Shown: one piece after another, positions 34,309 to 42,588 of the stretch
How positions within the stretch are numbered: the first letter of the stretch is position 1
Layout: the number at the start of each line of letters is the position of its first letter
Origin: Tessaracoccus flavescens
GTDB lineage: Bacteria; Actinomycetota; Actinomycetes; Propionibacteriales; Propionibacteriaceae
DNA: 64,000 nucleotides
Reading direction: 5' to 3'
Assembly: GCF_001998865.1 (NCBI RefSeq)
Contig: NZ_CP019607.1
Coordinates: 1,798,001 to 1,862,000, forward strand
Notes under the pieces: generated by a model
Database searches by the model: none
The model's input: the letters and a program-made list of their open reading frames with translations, nothing else
Told to the model about the DNA's origin: nothing
Program-made: the position numbers and the translations under genes

Positions 34309-35016
34309 ATGGACGCCTGGGACCCTGGCACGTACCTGAGCTACTCCGACGAGCGTGGCCGACCCTTCTTCGACCTGGTCGCTCGCGTGTCTGCCCGATG
34401 GCCGGGCACCGTCGTCGACCTCGGCTGCGGACCGGGAAACCTGACGCTGACGCTCGCAGAGCGCTGGCTCACCGCCCGGATCCAGGGGGTCGACTCCAGC
34501 GAGGCCATGATCCGGGCCGCCCGCGGGACCGACTGGGTGCGCTTCGCGGTCGGCGGCATCGAGGAGTGGGCCGCAGGGACTGACCGGGCCGACGTCGTCG
34601 TGGCCAACGCCTCCCTGCAGTGGGTCCCTGGACACCTCGAGCTCCTCGGTGCGCTCAAGGAGCGGGTGGCCGAGGGCGGCTGGTTGGCCTTCCAGGTCCT
34701 CGGGAACTTCGACGAGCCGAGCCATGCGATCCGGCGGGAACTCGCCGCGCTTCCCGAGTACGCCGCGCATGTCAACGGGGTCGCCGTCCCCTCCTCGCAC
34801 GATCCACGGGACTACCACCGGGTTCTCGCCTCTGACGGCTGGCGGGTCGACGCCTGGGAGACGACCTACCTGCACGAACTCACCGGCGTGGATCCCGTCT
34901 TCGCGTGGGTCAGCGGCACCGGAGCGCGGCCGACCCCGTCCATGATTGCGGCCGCGTCAGGAGGGGTGAGCGGGCGCCAGTTGGTCACGTCGGGGTTTCC
35001 CATCGGTCAAGGCTAG
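34309..35016 (+). CDS. tam: Trans-aconitate 2-methyltransferase-like, altered C terminus
   Basis: 235 residues opening MDAWDPGTYLSYSDERGRPFFDLVARV, then VVDLGCGPGNLTLTLAERW, GVDSSEAMI and NASLQWVPGHLELLGAL, a close match to Tam. The C terminus diverges after FAWVSGTGARPT. The usual 25-30 residues that follow in the family are replaced by a Ser/Gly-rich tail. The family methylates trans-aconitate, a dead-end aconitase by-product. The truncation may impair it. Confidence 0.78.
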   Translation: MDAWDPGTYLSYSDERGRPFFDLVARVSARWPGTVVDLGCGPGNLTLTLAERWLTARIQGVDSSEAMIRAARGTDWVRFAVGGIEEWAAGTDRADVVVANASLQWVPGHLELLGALKERVAEGGWLAFQVLGNFDEPSHAIRRELAALPEYAAHVNGVAVPSSHDPRDYHRVLASDGWRVDAWETTYLHELTGVDPVFAWVSGTGARPTPSMIAAASGGVSGRQLVTSGFPIGQG

Positions 35017-35095
35017 GACGTTCTCCGCAGTCAGGGCTGAACCGCCTCCATGTAAGGCTAGGGGATCCGACGGACCATTGAGCAGGAGTGCAGAC

Positions 35096-35614
35096 TTGCG
35101 TTTCGACGAAGCCCTATCCACCTGGCTCGACGACCCGAGCCGTGAGAACACTGCGACGCTGAGGACAGCGATCCAGGGCGCGCCCAACTACGTGACCTCC
35201 CCGGACTTCGAGCCGGCCGCGACGGCCGTCCAGACCGGCGACTACCGCAAGGCATTCGACGCGTTGATGGGCCTGATGCCCGCGGTCTTCCTCTCACCGC
35301 TTGCGCACAGCCTCCTGGCCAGGACGCTGCTCGGACTCGGGCAGGAGGACGACGCCTCCCGCGAGAAGGCGTTCGCACGGGCATCGCTCGTGACCATCGT
35401 CGACTCAGGAGATGGGTCGCTCGCCCGGCCGTGGATCGTGCTTCGGATCACAGACGAGTACGACGTGCTCGCATCGCTGGGCGAGAAGAGCAGCATGCAG
35501 GTGCCGCTCGAGGACGGCGGCCGACTGATCGACGCCATCACCACGAGGACCGGCAACACCTACCACTTCGAGCTCTGGCGACGGGGCGAGCGGGTGAAGG
35601 GGAGCGCCGCGTGA
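35096..35614 (+). CDS. Hypothetical TPR-like protein, first gene of the WXG operon
   Basis: 172 residues from TTG 35096, preceded by AGGAG; a TTG at 35078 is also in frame. The helical region PAATAVQTGDYRKAFDALMGLMPAVFLSPLAHSLLARTLLGLGQEDDAS resembles a tetratricopeptide pair. The C-terminal half is mixed alpha/beta (RIIDAIT-like, TYHFELWRRGE). Its function is unknown. The stop overlaps the next gene (GTGA), so it is co-translated with the downstream secretion-type genes. It might be a chaperone or immunity protein. Confidence 0.65.
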   Translation: MRFDEALSTWLDDPSRENTATLRTAIQGAPNYVTSPDFEPAATAVQTGDYRKAFDALMGLMPAVFLSPLAHSLLARTLLGLGQEDDASREKAFARASLVTIVDSGDGSLARPWIVLRITDEYDVLASLGEKSSMQVPLEDGGRLIDAITTRTGNTYHFELWRRGERVKGSAA

Positions 35615-36165
35615 GCGGGGTGGCGACGTGGGTCGGGAGCCCCGATGGGCGGTATGAGGCTGAGCTGCTCGATGGCCGCCTCGTCCGGCTGAGGCTGCCC
35701 GGGGACCTGGTGGATCCTTCCAGGTCGGCCCAGCTGGAGGCAGAGCTCGTCTCGCTCCTGAACGAGGCGTCCAGTCGACATCTTGACGACCTGCTCGCTG
35801 ACCGCGAGGAGAAGGACGACGTGCGGTACGCCGCGGAACGCATCGCCCGAGAGGCCCTCACGGAGGCGGCGCGGCTTCTCGGTGAGGCCGAGCCCGAGCC
35901 GTCTCCGGCGCCCGAGCTGCCGGAGGCCGAGGGAGTCGGAGTCGCGTGGCGAGACGGGTCCATCGCGGCGATCCGGATCGGGCACGGCCTTCTCACCGGG
36001 GGCGGCGCGCGTCTCGCGCAGGCCGTCATGGACGCTGTGAACGCTGGCCCCCCGCCCGAGGACCTCGAGGTCGAGGCCGACCTGTCCCAACTTGACCCCG
36101 AGACGGTGCGCGCGGAGTTGCAGCGCGTCGTCGCCGAGTACGAGCGAAGAGGAGCACGACGGTGA
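35611..36165 (+). CDS. Hypothetical protein, second gene of the WXG operon
   Basis: 184 residues. The N-terminal part (WVGSPDGRYEAELLDGRLVRLRLPGDLVDPS) is followed by helices with heptad-like EAELVSLLNEASSRHLDDLLADREEKDD and a C-terminal region (DGSIAAIRIGHGLLTGGGARLAQAVMDAVN, LDPETVRAELQRVVAEYE). This resembles the YbaB/EspG-like alternation of sheet and long helix. No firm family. Overlaps at both ends put it in a coupled operon. Confidence 0.6.
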   Translation: MSGVATWVGSPDGRYEAELLDGRLVRLRLPGDLVDPSRSAQLEAELVSLLNEASSRHLDDLLADREEKDDVRYAAERIAREALTEAARLLGEAEPEPSPAPELPEAEGVGVAWRDGSIAAIRIGHGLLTGGGARLAQAVMDAVNAGPPPEDLEVEADLSQLDPETVRAELQRVVAEYERRGARR

Positions 36166-36467
36166 CGAATCAGTTCGATCCGACGGCGTGGAACACCGGC
36201 GCCGACCTGTTGGACGCGGCGCGTGAGGCCTGGGAGACGAGCAGCTTTCAGGCTGTACAGTCCCAGCCCGTCTCGGGGAACGGGAGCGTCCCCGTGGATG
36301 CTCTCCTCGCCAAGAAGACGGCCGAGCTGAAGCTCAAGTGGTACGACCTCATCGGCGAGGTCGGCGTCGCGATGGGAAGCGACGTCTCCAAGATGCGCGC
36401 GACCGCAGCCAACTACGCGGCATCGGAGGAGCAGGCGGTCGCCGCGAACGAGAGATTCTGGGAGTGA
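36162..36467 (+). CDS. WXG100-like small helical protein
   Basis: 101 residues, mostly helical, with tryptophans in two amphipathic helices (TGADLLDAAREAWETSS and KWYDLIGEVGVAMGSDVSKMRATAANYAASEEQAVAAN) and a flexible centre. Size and layout resemble ESAT-6/WXG100 secretion partners, though the W-x-G turn itself is not clear. It sits directly before the large effector-like gene, as such partners often do. GTG start; overlaps the preceding gene. Confidence 0.6.
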   Translation: MTNQFDPTAWNTGADLLDAAREAWETSSFQAVQSQPVSGNGSVPVDALLAKKTAELKLKWYDLIGEVGVAMGSDVSKMRATAANYAASEEQAVAANERFWE

Positions 36468-36468
36468 C

Positions 36469-37560
36469 ATGAACTTCGTGATCTACTGGATGACCGGTGT
36501 CCGCAAGCCAGAGGTGAAGCCGGCCGAGATGCAGGCACTCTCCGACCTGTTCGAGGTGGTGAGATCGGCGGCCGTGACGGCCGACCAGCAGGTGCAGGGG
36601 GCCGTCGCCGTGACCCTCGCCTCGAACCAGGGAAACGCGACCGACGCGTTCAACGCCCACGCGACCGGGTCCGACTCCGCCAAGACGCAGCTGCTGAGGA
36701 TCGCGGACGCGGCGAGCGCGACCAGGGACGCCCACAAGGCGGCGGGCACCCTCATCGAGTCGACCGTCACCAGCATGGACGCCGTCGCGACGATCGCCGC
36801 CCAGGACGTCATCAAGGCCCAGGCACTGCCCCTCGGCATCGGTGCGCCGATGGTGAAGCAGATCATCGCCAGGGCGAAAGCCGACCTCACCAAGATCAAC
36901 GCCGCGGCCGCCGTGGCTGCGGTCGGCATCTACGCGGGGCTGGGGCTTCCCGACCCGATGTACCTCAGCCAGGACGACACACGGGGCTCGATTCCGCAGG
37001 AGATCGCCGACGTCTGGGCCGAGATGACCCCGGCCGAACGGAAGGAGTTCTACGAGGCAGTGGCCGAGGACGTCACGTCCGACTGGCCGCCGGACAAGGA
37101 GCGACCCGAGGTCCTCTTCTACTCCAACGCTGAGCCGCTGCCACCGGGTGCCGTCCGTCCGCCCGATCCCAAGGACGACTGGTCGGGCAACTACGGCGTG
37201 GCCACCGACGGGAAGATCTACATCAACTACGACATCATGGCCAGCGACGACACACCCGTGCAGCTGCACACCGTCGTGCACGAGATCCAACACGTCAACC
37301 AGGCCCATCTGCGAGACCAGTACGACGCGATGGTGGCCGCGGATCCGGACGTCATCGACGACATCCGTGCAGGACGCCGACCCGACCCGTTCATCGCCGA
37401 GGGCACCACGGTGGACGAGGTGGAGCGCTGGAAGACCCGGTACGAGGGAGGCGGCAGTCCGTACTACACCCACCAGCCGGTTGAGATCGACGCCCGCCGC
37501 TCCGGCACCGAGTACGTCGACTCCCTGACGCCCGAGCAGATCGAGGAGCTGCTCGAGTGA
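36469..37560 (+). CDS. Effector-like protein: helical N domain plus HExxH C-terminal domain
   Basis: 363 residues. Residues 1-165 are Ala-rich helical, like the export domains of type VII-secreted proteins. From about residue 220 a globular domain begins (EVLFYSNAEPLPPGAVRPP, GVATDGKIYINYDIM). It contains VVHEIQHVNQAHLRDQYD, a zinc-metallopeptidase-type HExxH, and later EIDARRSGTEYVDSL, where E or D could be the third ligand. This matches HExxH toxin domains of polymorphic systems. It starts 1 bp after the WXG-like gene and overlaps the lipoprotein gene. Confidence 0.68.
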   Translation: MNFVIYWMTGVRKPEVKPAEMQALSDLFEVVRSAAVTADQQVQGAVAVTLASNQGNATDAFNAHATGSDSAKTQLLRIADAASATRDAHKAAGTLIESTVTSMDAVATIAAQDVIKAQALPLGIGAPMVKQIIARAKADLTKINAAAAVAAVGIYAGLGLPDPMYLSQDDTRGSIPQEIADVWAEMTPAERKEFYEAVAEDVTSDWPPDKERPEVLFYSNAEPLPPGAVRPPDPKDDWSGNYGVATDGKIYINYDIMASDDTPVQLHTVVHEIQHVNQAHLRDQYDAMVAADPDVIDDIRAGRRPDPFIAEGTTVDEVERWKTRYEGGGSPYYTHQPVEIDARRSGTEYVDSLTPEQIEELLE

Positions 37561-38612
37561 GGTTCCGCCGCCGGACCGTGCTTCTCGGTGGGATTCTTGG
37601 TGTTGTCGCGTGTACGCCGTCCGACCCAGGCTCGCCCAGCGTGGGGCCGTCGAGCACGGAACCGGAACCGAGCGCGGTGCCGAGTAAGAGTCCTCAAGGA
37701 GGAGACATGGGAGACCTCGCAACGCGGGCCGCGGGCGAACTGTTCGACCCCCAGGCCGAGCTGCTGGTCAACGACGGAAGGGTCGGTGCCGTCGGCAGCG
37801 GCGAGTTCGTCCTCTGGGACGCGAGCTCCGGCAACATCTCCGCGCGGGTGAAGGCCGAGGTCGGCGAGGTCGCCGCGCTCTGGGCGTGGGGAGGCGACCG
37901 GCTCGCGCTGCGCAGGCCGGGGGCGACCGCGGTCGCGATCCTGGACGAGCAGGGGGCCGAGGTGGAGACCGTCGAGTTCGACCCCCAGGTGAGCGCATTG
38001 GCCGTCAGTGCCGGGGGAGAGCGGATCATTGCGGCGCTGCCCGGAACCGTACGGCTGGTCGAACTCGGCCGCGACCAGTTCGTGGATCTGCCGGTCGAGG
38101 GTCTCGCGCCGGAAGGGCGGGTCACCGTCGCGTTCCTGGACGACGGGCGCAGCGTCATCGGCTCAGCGCAGGACCAGTGCCCTCCCCAGCTGTGGGAGGG
38201 AGACGAGCTCGACTGGAGCGCGGACGCGCCTGCCGACTACTGGCACCTGCGTCCCATCTCCTCTGGCTTCGTGACGGTCGAGGCGGAGGGGGATTCGTTC
38301 GCAGTCGTCGTCCGCGATCCCGACTTCATCGAGACGGCCCGGCACCCGCTCGGCTTCCGACCGACCGCGCTGCGGGCCTCGGACACGCACGCCGTCCTGA
38401 CGATCGGAGACGGGCGCGCCTCGGATCGTCGGTCTGCGGTCGTCGTCCGCCTCGCCGACGGCGCAACCGTCCGCACCGACCCAGGGGAGGGAAGGGTGGT
38501 CAGCGTGAACCTGGTCGGCAGCGAGGTCCTCACCCTGACGGCGACCACCGGTGTCGCGGCCTTCGACGCGGACACCGGCAAGCAGTTGCGCGCCTTCGCC
38601 CTGCCCGACTGA
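37557..38612 (+). CDS. Lipoprotein with beta-propeller-like repeats, last gene of the WXG operon
   Basis: 351 residues with a twin-Arg/lipoprotein-like signal (RFRRRTVLLGGILGVVAC, Cys19) and a Ser/Pro-rich spacer. Repeated four-strand units follow (GEFVLWDASSGNISARVKAEVGEVAALWAWGGDRLAL, RVVSVNLVGSEVLTLTATTGVAAFDADTGKQL), typical of a PQQ/WD-type propeller. It could shield the producer or act in the envelope; this is inference from position. GTG start overlaps the effector stop. A hairpin follows at 38632. Confidence 0.68.
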   Translation: MRFRRRTVLLGGILGVVACTPSDPGSPSVGPSSTEPEPSAVPSKSPQGGDMGDLATRAAGELFDPQAELLVNDGRVGAVGSGEFVLWDASSGNISARVKAEVGEVAALWAWGGDRLALRRPGATAVAILDEQGAEVETVEFDPQVSALAVSAGGERIIAALPGTVRLVELGRDQFVDLPVEGLAPEGRVTVAFLDDGRSVIGSAQDQCPPQLWEGDELDWSADAPADYWHLRPISSGFVTVEAEGDSFAVVVRDPDFIETARHPLGFRPTALRASDTHAVLTIGDGRASDRRSAVVVRLADGATVRTDPGEGRVVSVNLVGSEVLTLTATTGVAAFDADTGKQLRAFALPD

Positions 38613-38631
38613 ATCGGAGCCTGGAGGGGCG

Positions 38632-38655
38632 TCCTGGCCGGCTGAGCCGCCAGGA
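38632..38655 (+). terminator. Hairpin after the WXG operon
   Basis: TCCTGG-CCGGC and GCCG-CCAGGA flank a TGA loop, 19 bp after the lipoprotein stop. The stem has one unpaired base and there is no T tract. Confidence 0.5.
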
Positions 38656-39018
38656 TGGTGGCATGGCCGCCGCTCTCGACCTGTTCACCGCGCGACGCGA
38701 TCGTGCACGGCTCCGATGTCGTCATCGACCGACCCCGTGGCTCGGCGCATCCACGGTTCCCCGCCGTCATCTACCGCTCGACTACGGGTTCCTTGAGAGC
38801 ACCAGCAGCGGCGACGGACAAGCCATCGATGTTTCGTCGGCACCGCTGTCGGGGCCGGCGTGTGCGGGGTCGCGGTGATCGCCGATCCGCCCAAGCGTGA
38901 CTCGGAGATCACGATGCTGCTGGACTGCGCACCCGGTGAGGTTGAGGTCGCGCGGGCCTTTCTCCTCGACCTCAAGGTGGGGGTCGCGTTGCTGCCCAGG
39001 CCTACCTCGACTTCCTGA
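38655..39018 (+). pseudogene. Inorganic-pyrophosphatase-like gene, frameshifted
   Basis: The pieces DAIVHGSDVVIDRPRGSAHPRFPAVIY, PLDYGFLESTSSGDGQAIDV and GTAVGAGVCGVAVIADPPKRDSEITMLLDC lie in three frames. They add up to a short actinobacterial pyrophosphatase-like protein. Single-base losses near 38772 (TACC-GCTC) and 38832 (GAT-GTT-TCG) explain the shifts. The end overlaps the convergent hydrolase by 17 bp. Confidence 0.7.
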
Positions 39019-40120
39019 GCGATTCGAGGAACTGGCGCCCGCCTTCGGCGTCGACGTCCCTGCCGGTCAGCAGCCTCACCAACGCGGGAAGGCCGTCGTA
39101 GGCGAGGTCCGGATCGTCCGGGTTGAGGATCCGGTCGATCCACTGGTCGCGCGAGCGCAGCACGGCGGCGGTGAGGGAGCCAGTGGGGGCGTACGCCTCG
39201 AAGCCGTGGACGCCGCCAGGCAGGACGTGGAGCTCGCAGTCTCCGCCGTCGCGCCAGATGCCCGTGGCGAAGTCGACGTCCTCGTCGCGGAACGGATCGG
39301 CGCTGCCGACTGAGATGTGGATCGGCGGAAGGCCGCCCAGCCAGGTCGCGCGGGCGGGCGCGTCGTAGGGGGAGACGTCGTCGGTTCCGCGGGCGGCGCC
39401 GAGCAGGGCCGTCCAGCCGAACTCGTTGCTCTGCGCGCACCAGCCGGAGGCGACGTCGTACTGGCGGATGGAGGTGGAGTCGTTGCGGTCGTCGAGCATG
39501 GGGCACTCGAGCAGCACGCCCGCCGCCTGTGGGGCCTTGCGGTCACGGGCCAGGAGCGCGACCCCCGCCGCGAGGCAGCCTCCCGCGCTGCTTCCGGCCA
39601 GGATGAAGCGTTGAGGATCGAAGCCGAGGTCGGCGGCGTGCTCGAACGCCCAGGCGTAGGCCGCGTAGCAGTCCTCGACGGGGATCGGTGCCGGATTCTC
39701 GGGGGCGAGCCGGTATTCGGGGGTGACGAGCGTTCCTCCGTGCTTGAGGATCTGCTCGAGGTAGGGGCGGACGCCGGAGAAGCGGTTGCCGGTGATCATG
39801 CCTCCGCCGTGGATCCACATGATCGCCGGCCCGACGCCTGCCCCGATGCGGAAGACGCTCAGGGTGACCTCGGCGCCGTCGGCCGTGGGGACGGTCGCCT
39901 CGGTGTGGGTCAGTCCGTCGAGCCCGTCCAAGGCCGCCTCGGCGCTGTCTGCGAGGCCGGCGCGCATCGCTGGCAGCTGCTCGGCCGTCACCGGGTTCGG
40001 CGGGAGCGCATCCTCGACGACGGCGACGACGCGGTCGAGTGGGGGACGCGGCGTCTCGCCCCGCTCGTCGCGGCCCCGCTCGGCCTGGCGCATCGGGGGA
40101 AGGCCATGGGTGATGCTCAC
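39002..40120 (-). CDS. Alpha/beta hydrolase, HSL/acetyl-esterase family
   Basis: 372 residues with the oxyanion motif IMWIHGGGMITGN, nucleophile elbow LAGSSAGGCLA, Asp in GSADPFRDED and His in LPGGVHGFEAY, so the catalytic triad is complete. It belongs to the hormone-sensitive-lipase group of short-chain esterases. GTG start overlaps the stop of the NERD-helicase gene (GTGA), so the two are co-translated, an unexpected pairing. An ATG start nine residues on is possible. Confidence 0.87.
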   Translation of the reverse strand: MSITHGLPPMRQAERGRDERGETPRPPLDRVVAVVEDALPPNPVTAEQLPAMRAGLADSAEAALDGLDGLTHTEATVPTADGAEVTLSVFRIGAGVGPAIMWIHGGGMITGNRFSGVRPYLEQILKHGGTLVTPEYRLAPENPAPIPVEDCYAAYAWAFEHAADLGFDPQRFILAGSSAGGCLAAGVALLARDRKAPQAAGVLLECPMLDDRNDSTSIRQYDVASGWCAQSNEFGWTALLGAARGTDDVSPYDAPARATWLGGLPPIHISVGSADPFRDEDVDFATGIWRDGGDCELHVLPGGVHGFEAYAPTGSLTAAVLRSRDQWIDRILNPDDPDLAYDGLPALVRLLTGRDVDAEGGRQFLESLRKSR

Positions 40121-41799
40121 TGATTCTCCTGGGAGTTGGACTGACGGGCGAGTTCGCGTGCCACCTCACGACCCGCATGGCTGATGGCGTCGAGGTCGCC
40201 GACGACAACCAGCCGGTCGGTGGCGCGGGACAACCCGACGTAGATGCGCTCTTTGAAACGCTCGCGGGTCCCGTCTTCGTTGACGCACAGGACGACGGCC
40301 CGTCGTTCGAGGCCCTTGAAGCCCAGCACGTGGCCGTAGAAGAGGTCGTCCTCATGGAAGGTCGCCCAGTAGCCGGCCTGGTCGTAGCGGTCCTGGAGGC
40401 TCTTCTGCTCGGGGTGCCGCGCGCCGGTGGTCAGCAGCGCGATGCTTCCCGGCTCCCAACCCTCGTCGAGGAGGGCCTCGACCTGGTCGTCCGCGGCCTC
40501 GAGGGCGTCGTCCGGGCTCGCCTGGACGTGTTTGACCTCCGGGCCCTCGCCGCCCTGGAGCCGCATCCTGGAGGGGGCGAGGGGCCGGAAGACCTCGGCG
40601 ATCTGCCTGGTGTTGCGCAGGTTGTGGTCGAGCATCAGCGGCACGAGCGGCACCGGCGGGTTGCCGAAGCGCTGGAAGAGTCGCTGGTTCTCGTCGGAGT
40701 AGAGGTAGAGGCCGCCGTCGTGCTGGTCGTGGAGGGCGGCGATGAGGGGGTGCCACCAGGATTCGGCGAAGTCCTGCGCCTCGTCGACGACGAAGGAGTC
40801 GAAGCGTTGTCCGGGCGGCAGTTCGGCGGCCTGCTCGGCCATCAGGCCGGGGAGGCGTTCCTCCCAGAAGGCGGAGTCGTCGCGCGAACCGGAGGCGATG
40901 CCCCAACTGTTGGCGAGGGCCTCGAAGGTTCCGACGAACGCGGGTCGCTGCTTGTACGGCCAGGCCGCGACCTCGCGTTTGAAGTGGCCGGCCAGGCCGA
41001 CGGAGTAGCAGAGCAGGGCGACGCGTTGGGGTCTGCGGCCGTCGCGGCCCTGGGTGAGTTGGCGGGCCTGGGTCAGCGCGAGGACGGTCTTGCCGCTGCC
41101 GGCGCCGCCGCGGATCTCGACGCGGTTGAGCAGGCGGGTGACGCTGAGGATGAGGCCCTGCTCCTGGGTGAGGTGGTCGGCGCGTTCCTGGCGCTCGTCC
41201 GATGCGTCCTCCACGCTGCGGGCGGCGTGCACGGAGCGTCCGGTGAGGATCTCGACCAGCAGTTCGCAGTCGTCCTCGGACGGCGCTGGGCGATGGGTCT
41301 CGAAGCCGAGCGGGATGTCGGCGAGGCGTTCAGCGAGGGCTGCCTGGTCGTGTTTGTCGTGCACCATCCAGCGCGGGCAGTCGGGCAGGTCGAAGTCGTC
41401 GCCCAGCGTCGTGAACGGCGCGACGACGGAGTGGGCGTAGCGGATCCGGCCGCGCGAGCTCTGCGCCCAGCGCGGGTCGCTCTCGACGTAGCTCTGGATC
41501 GCGTAGCGCGTCTCGCGGGCCTGACCGACGGGGTCGATCGGTTCGTCGCGGCCGTCGCGCCACATGTACCACTGGCCCTCGCGGACGCTCAGGCCTGCAC
41601 CCTTGACCTCGACGATGAGGACGCCGACGTCCGGCATGACGACGACGAGGTCGGCCTCGTGGTCCTTCGCCGAGTCGGTGAGCCGGTAGTTCGCGATCAG
41701 GGTGTCCTGGGGGCGGAGGGCGTCGCGCAGGCGGGCCCAGACGGCGCGCTCCGAGTCGGTCGGGAACTTCGGCTCGGCCGGTACCAGTCGCGGTGGCAT
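40117..41799 (-). CDS. NERD-domain nuclease fused to UvrD-like helicase
   Basis: 560 residues. The N-terminal NERD domain (residues about 15-125) has DSERAVWARLRDAL, KDHEADLVVVMPDVGVLIVEVKG with the nuclease-like D...ExK, and VGQARETRYAI. An SF1 helicase follows with Walker A GGAGSGKTVLAL, Walker B SFVVDEAQDF, the motif III region SDENQRLF and motif VI VGLSRATDRLVVVG. It may act in repair, plasmid or phage defence. It is the upstream gene of a two-gene coupled unit with the hydrolase. ATG 41799. Upstream 41800-42086 holds no gene. Confidence 0.88.
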   Translation of the reverse strand: MPPRLVPAEPKFPTDSERAVWARLRDALRPQDTLIANYRLTDSAKDHEADLVVVMPDVGVLIVEVKGAGLSVREGQWYMWRDGRDEPIDPVGQARETRYAIQSYVESDPRWAQSSRGRIRYAHSVVAPFTTLGDDFDLPDCPRWMVHDKHDQAALAERLADIPLGFETHRPAPSEDDCELLVEILTGRSVHAARSVEDASDERQERADHLTQEQGLILSVTRLLNRVEIRGGAGSGKTVLALTQARQLTQGRDGRRPQRVALLCYSVGLAGHFKREVAAWPYKQRPAFVGTFEALANSWGIASGSRDDSAFWEERLPGLMAEQAAELPPGQRFDSFVVDEAQDFAESWWHPLIAALHDQHDGGLYLYSDENQRLFQRFGNPPVPLVPLMLDHNLRNTRQIAEVFRPLAPSRMRLQGGEGPEVKHVQASPDDALEAADDQVEALLDEGWEPGSIALLTTGARHPEQKSLQDRYDQAGYWATFHEDDLFYGHVLGFKGLERRAVVLCVNEDGTRERFKERIYVGLSRATDRLVVVGDLDAISHAGREVARELARQSNSQENQ

Positions 41800-42086
41800 G
41801 GCCCAACGCTAGTGGTCGGCGTGTGGTTGCGGGGAGGGTGAGGAGCAGTCTGTCCCCGTGGTCGACAGGACATCTTTCGCCCCCACACCGCAGCGTGGGG
41901 AGGCAGGGGGTGCCCGGGCCTCGAAAGCCAACTGGCCAATGTGGACCGGCGGATCCGTCGGACTTCGCCGCCGTGCGACCAACCCGCCCGGCTCAGCGAG
42001 CCGCCGCCATGTCGGCCCGCCGCTTTGCCTGCGAAGTTTGGCGCTCGTTCGTAGGGTGAAGGTGACCACTCAACTTTGGAGGAAGC

Positions 42087-42512
42087 ATGTCTGTCAGCAG
42101 CAAGGCCACCACCACTTGGCGCGGTTCCCTCTTCGAGGGATCGGGCGAGGTCGCCTTCGACTCGTCCCACATCGGGACGTTCCCGATCAACTGGAAGGCC
42201 CGCAGCGAGGGCTCCGAGTCGACCACCACCCCTGAGGAGCTGATCGCGGCCGCGCACGCGTCGTGCTTCTCGATGGCGCTTTCCAAGGCGCTTGCCGACA
42301 ACGGCACCCCGGCCGAGAAGCTCGAGACGACGGCATCGGTCGGCTTCAAGCCCGGCGTCGGCATCACCGGAAGCCACCTGACCCTCCACGCCGACGTCCC
42401 CGGGCTCAGCGACGAGGCGTTCCAGGAACTGGCAGCTGGGGCCAAGGCAAACTGCCCAGTGTCGCAGGCACTCGCCGGCATCGAGATCACCCTCGACGCG
42501 AAGCTGTCCTGA
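42087..42512 (+). CDS. OsmC/Ohr-family peroxiredoxin
   Basis: 141 residues. OsmC-type protein with STTTPEELIAAAHASCFSMALSKAL (first redox Cys) and GAKANCPVSQALAG (second Cys), both present. It reduces organic hydroperoxides using dihydrolipoyl or similar thiols. GGAGGA precedes the ATG. A perfect hairpin terminator follows. Confidence 0.92.
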   Translation: MSVSSKATTTWRGSLFEGSGEVAFDSSHIGTFPINWKARSEGSESTTTPEELIAAAHASCFSMALSKALADNGTPAEKLETTASVGFKPGVGITGSHLTLHADVPGLSDEAFQELAAGAKANCPVSQALAGIEITLDAKLS

Positions 42513-42524
42513 CCCTCAACGCCT

Positions 42525-42556
42525 GACGGCCAGCACTCGGAAGGGTGCTGGCCGTC
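42525..42556 (+). terminator. Hairpin terminator after the OsmC gene
   Basis: GACGGCCAGCAC and GTGCTGGCCGTC form a perfect 12-bp stem with an 8-base loop, 12 bp after the stop. It also stands 32 bp past the convergent secreted-protein gene, so it could serve both. Confidence 0.8.
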
Positions 42557-42588
42557 ACTGGCTTGAGATGTGCTCGTGGGCTTCGGTC

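Noticed and set aside
35017..35095. Lost C-terminal codons of tam in another frame
   Set aside because: Neither other frame restores the expected Tam ending, so the tail appears replaced rather than merely frameshifted.
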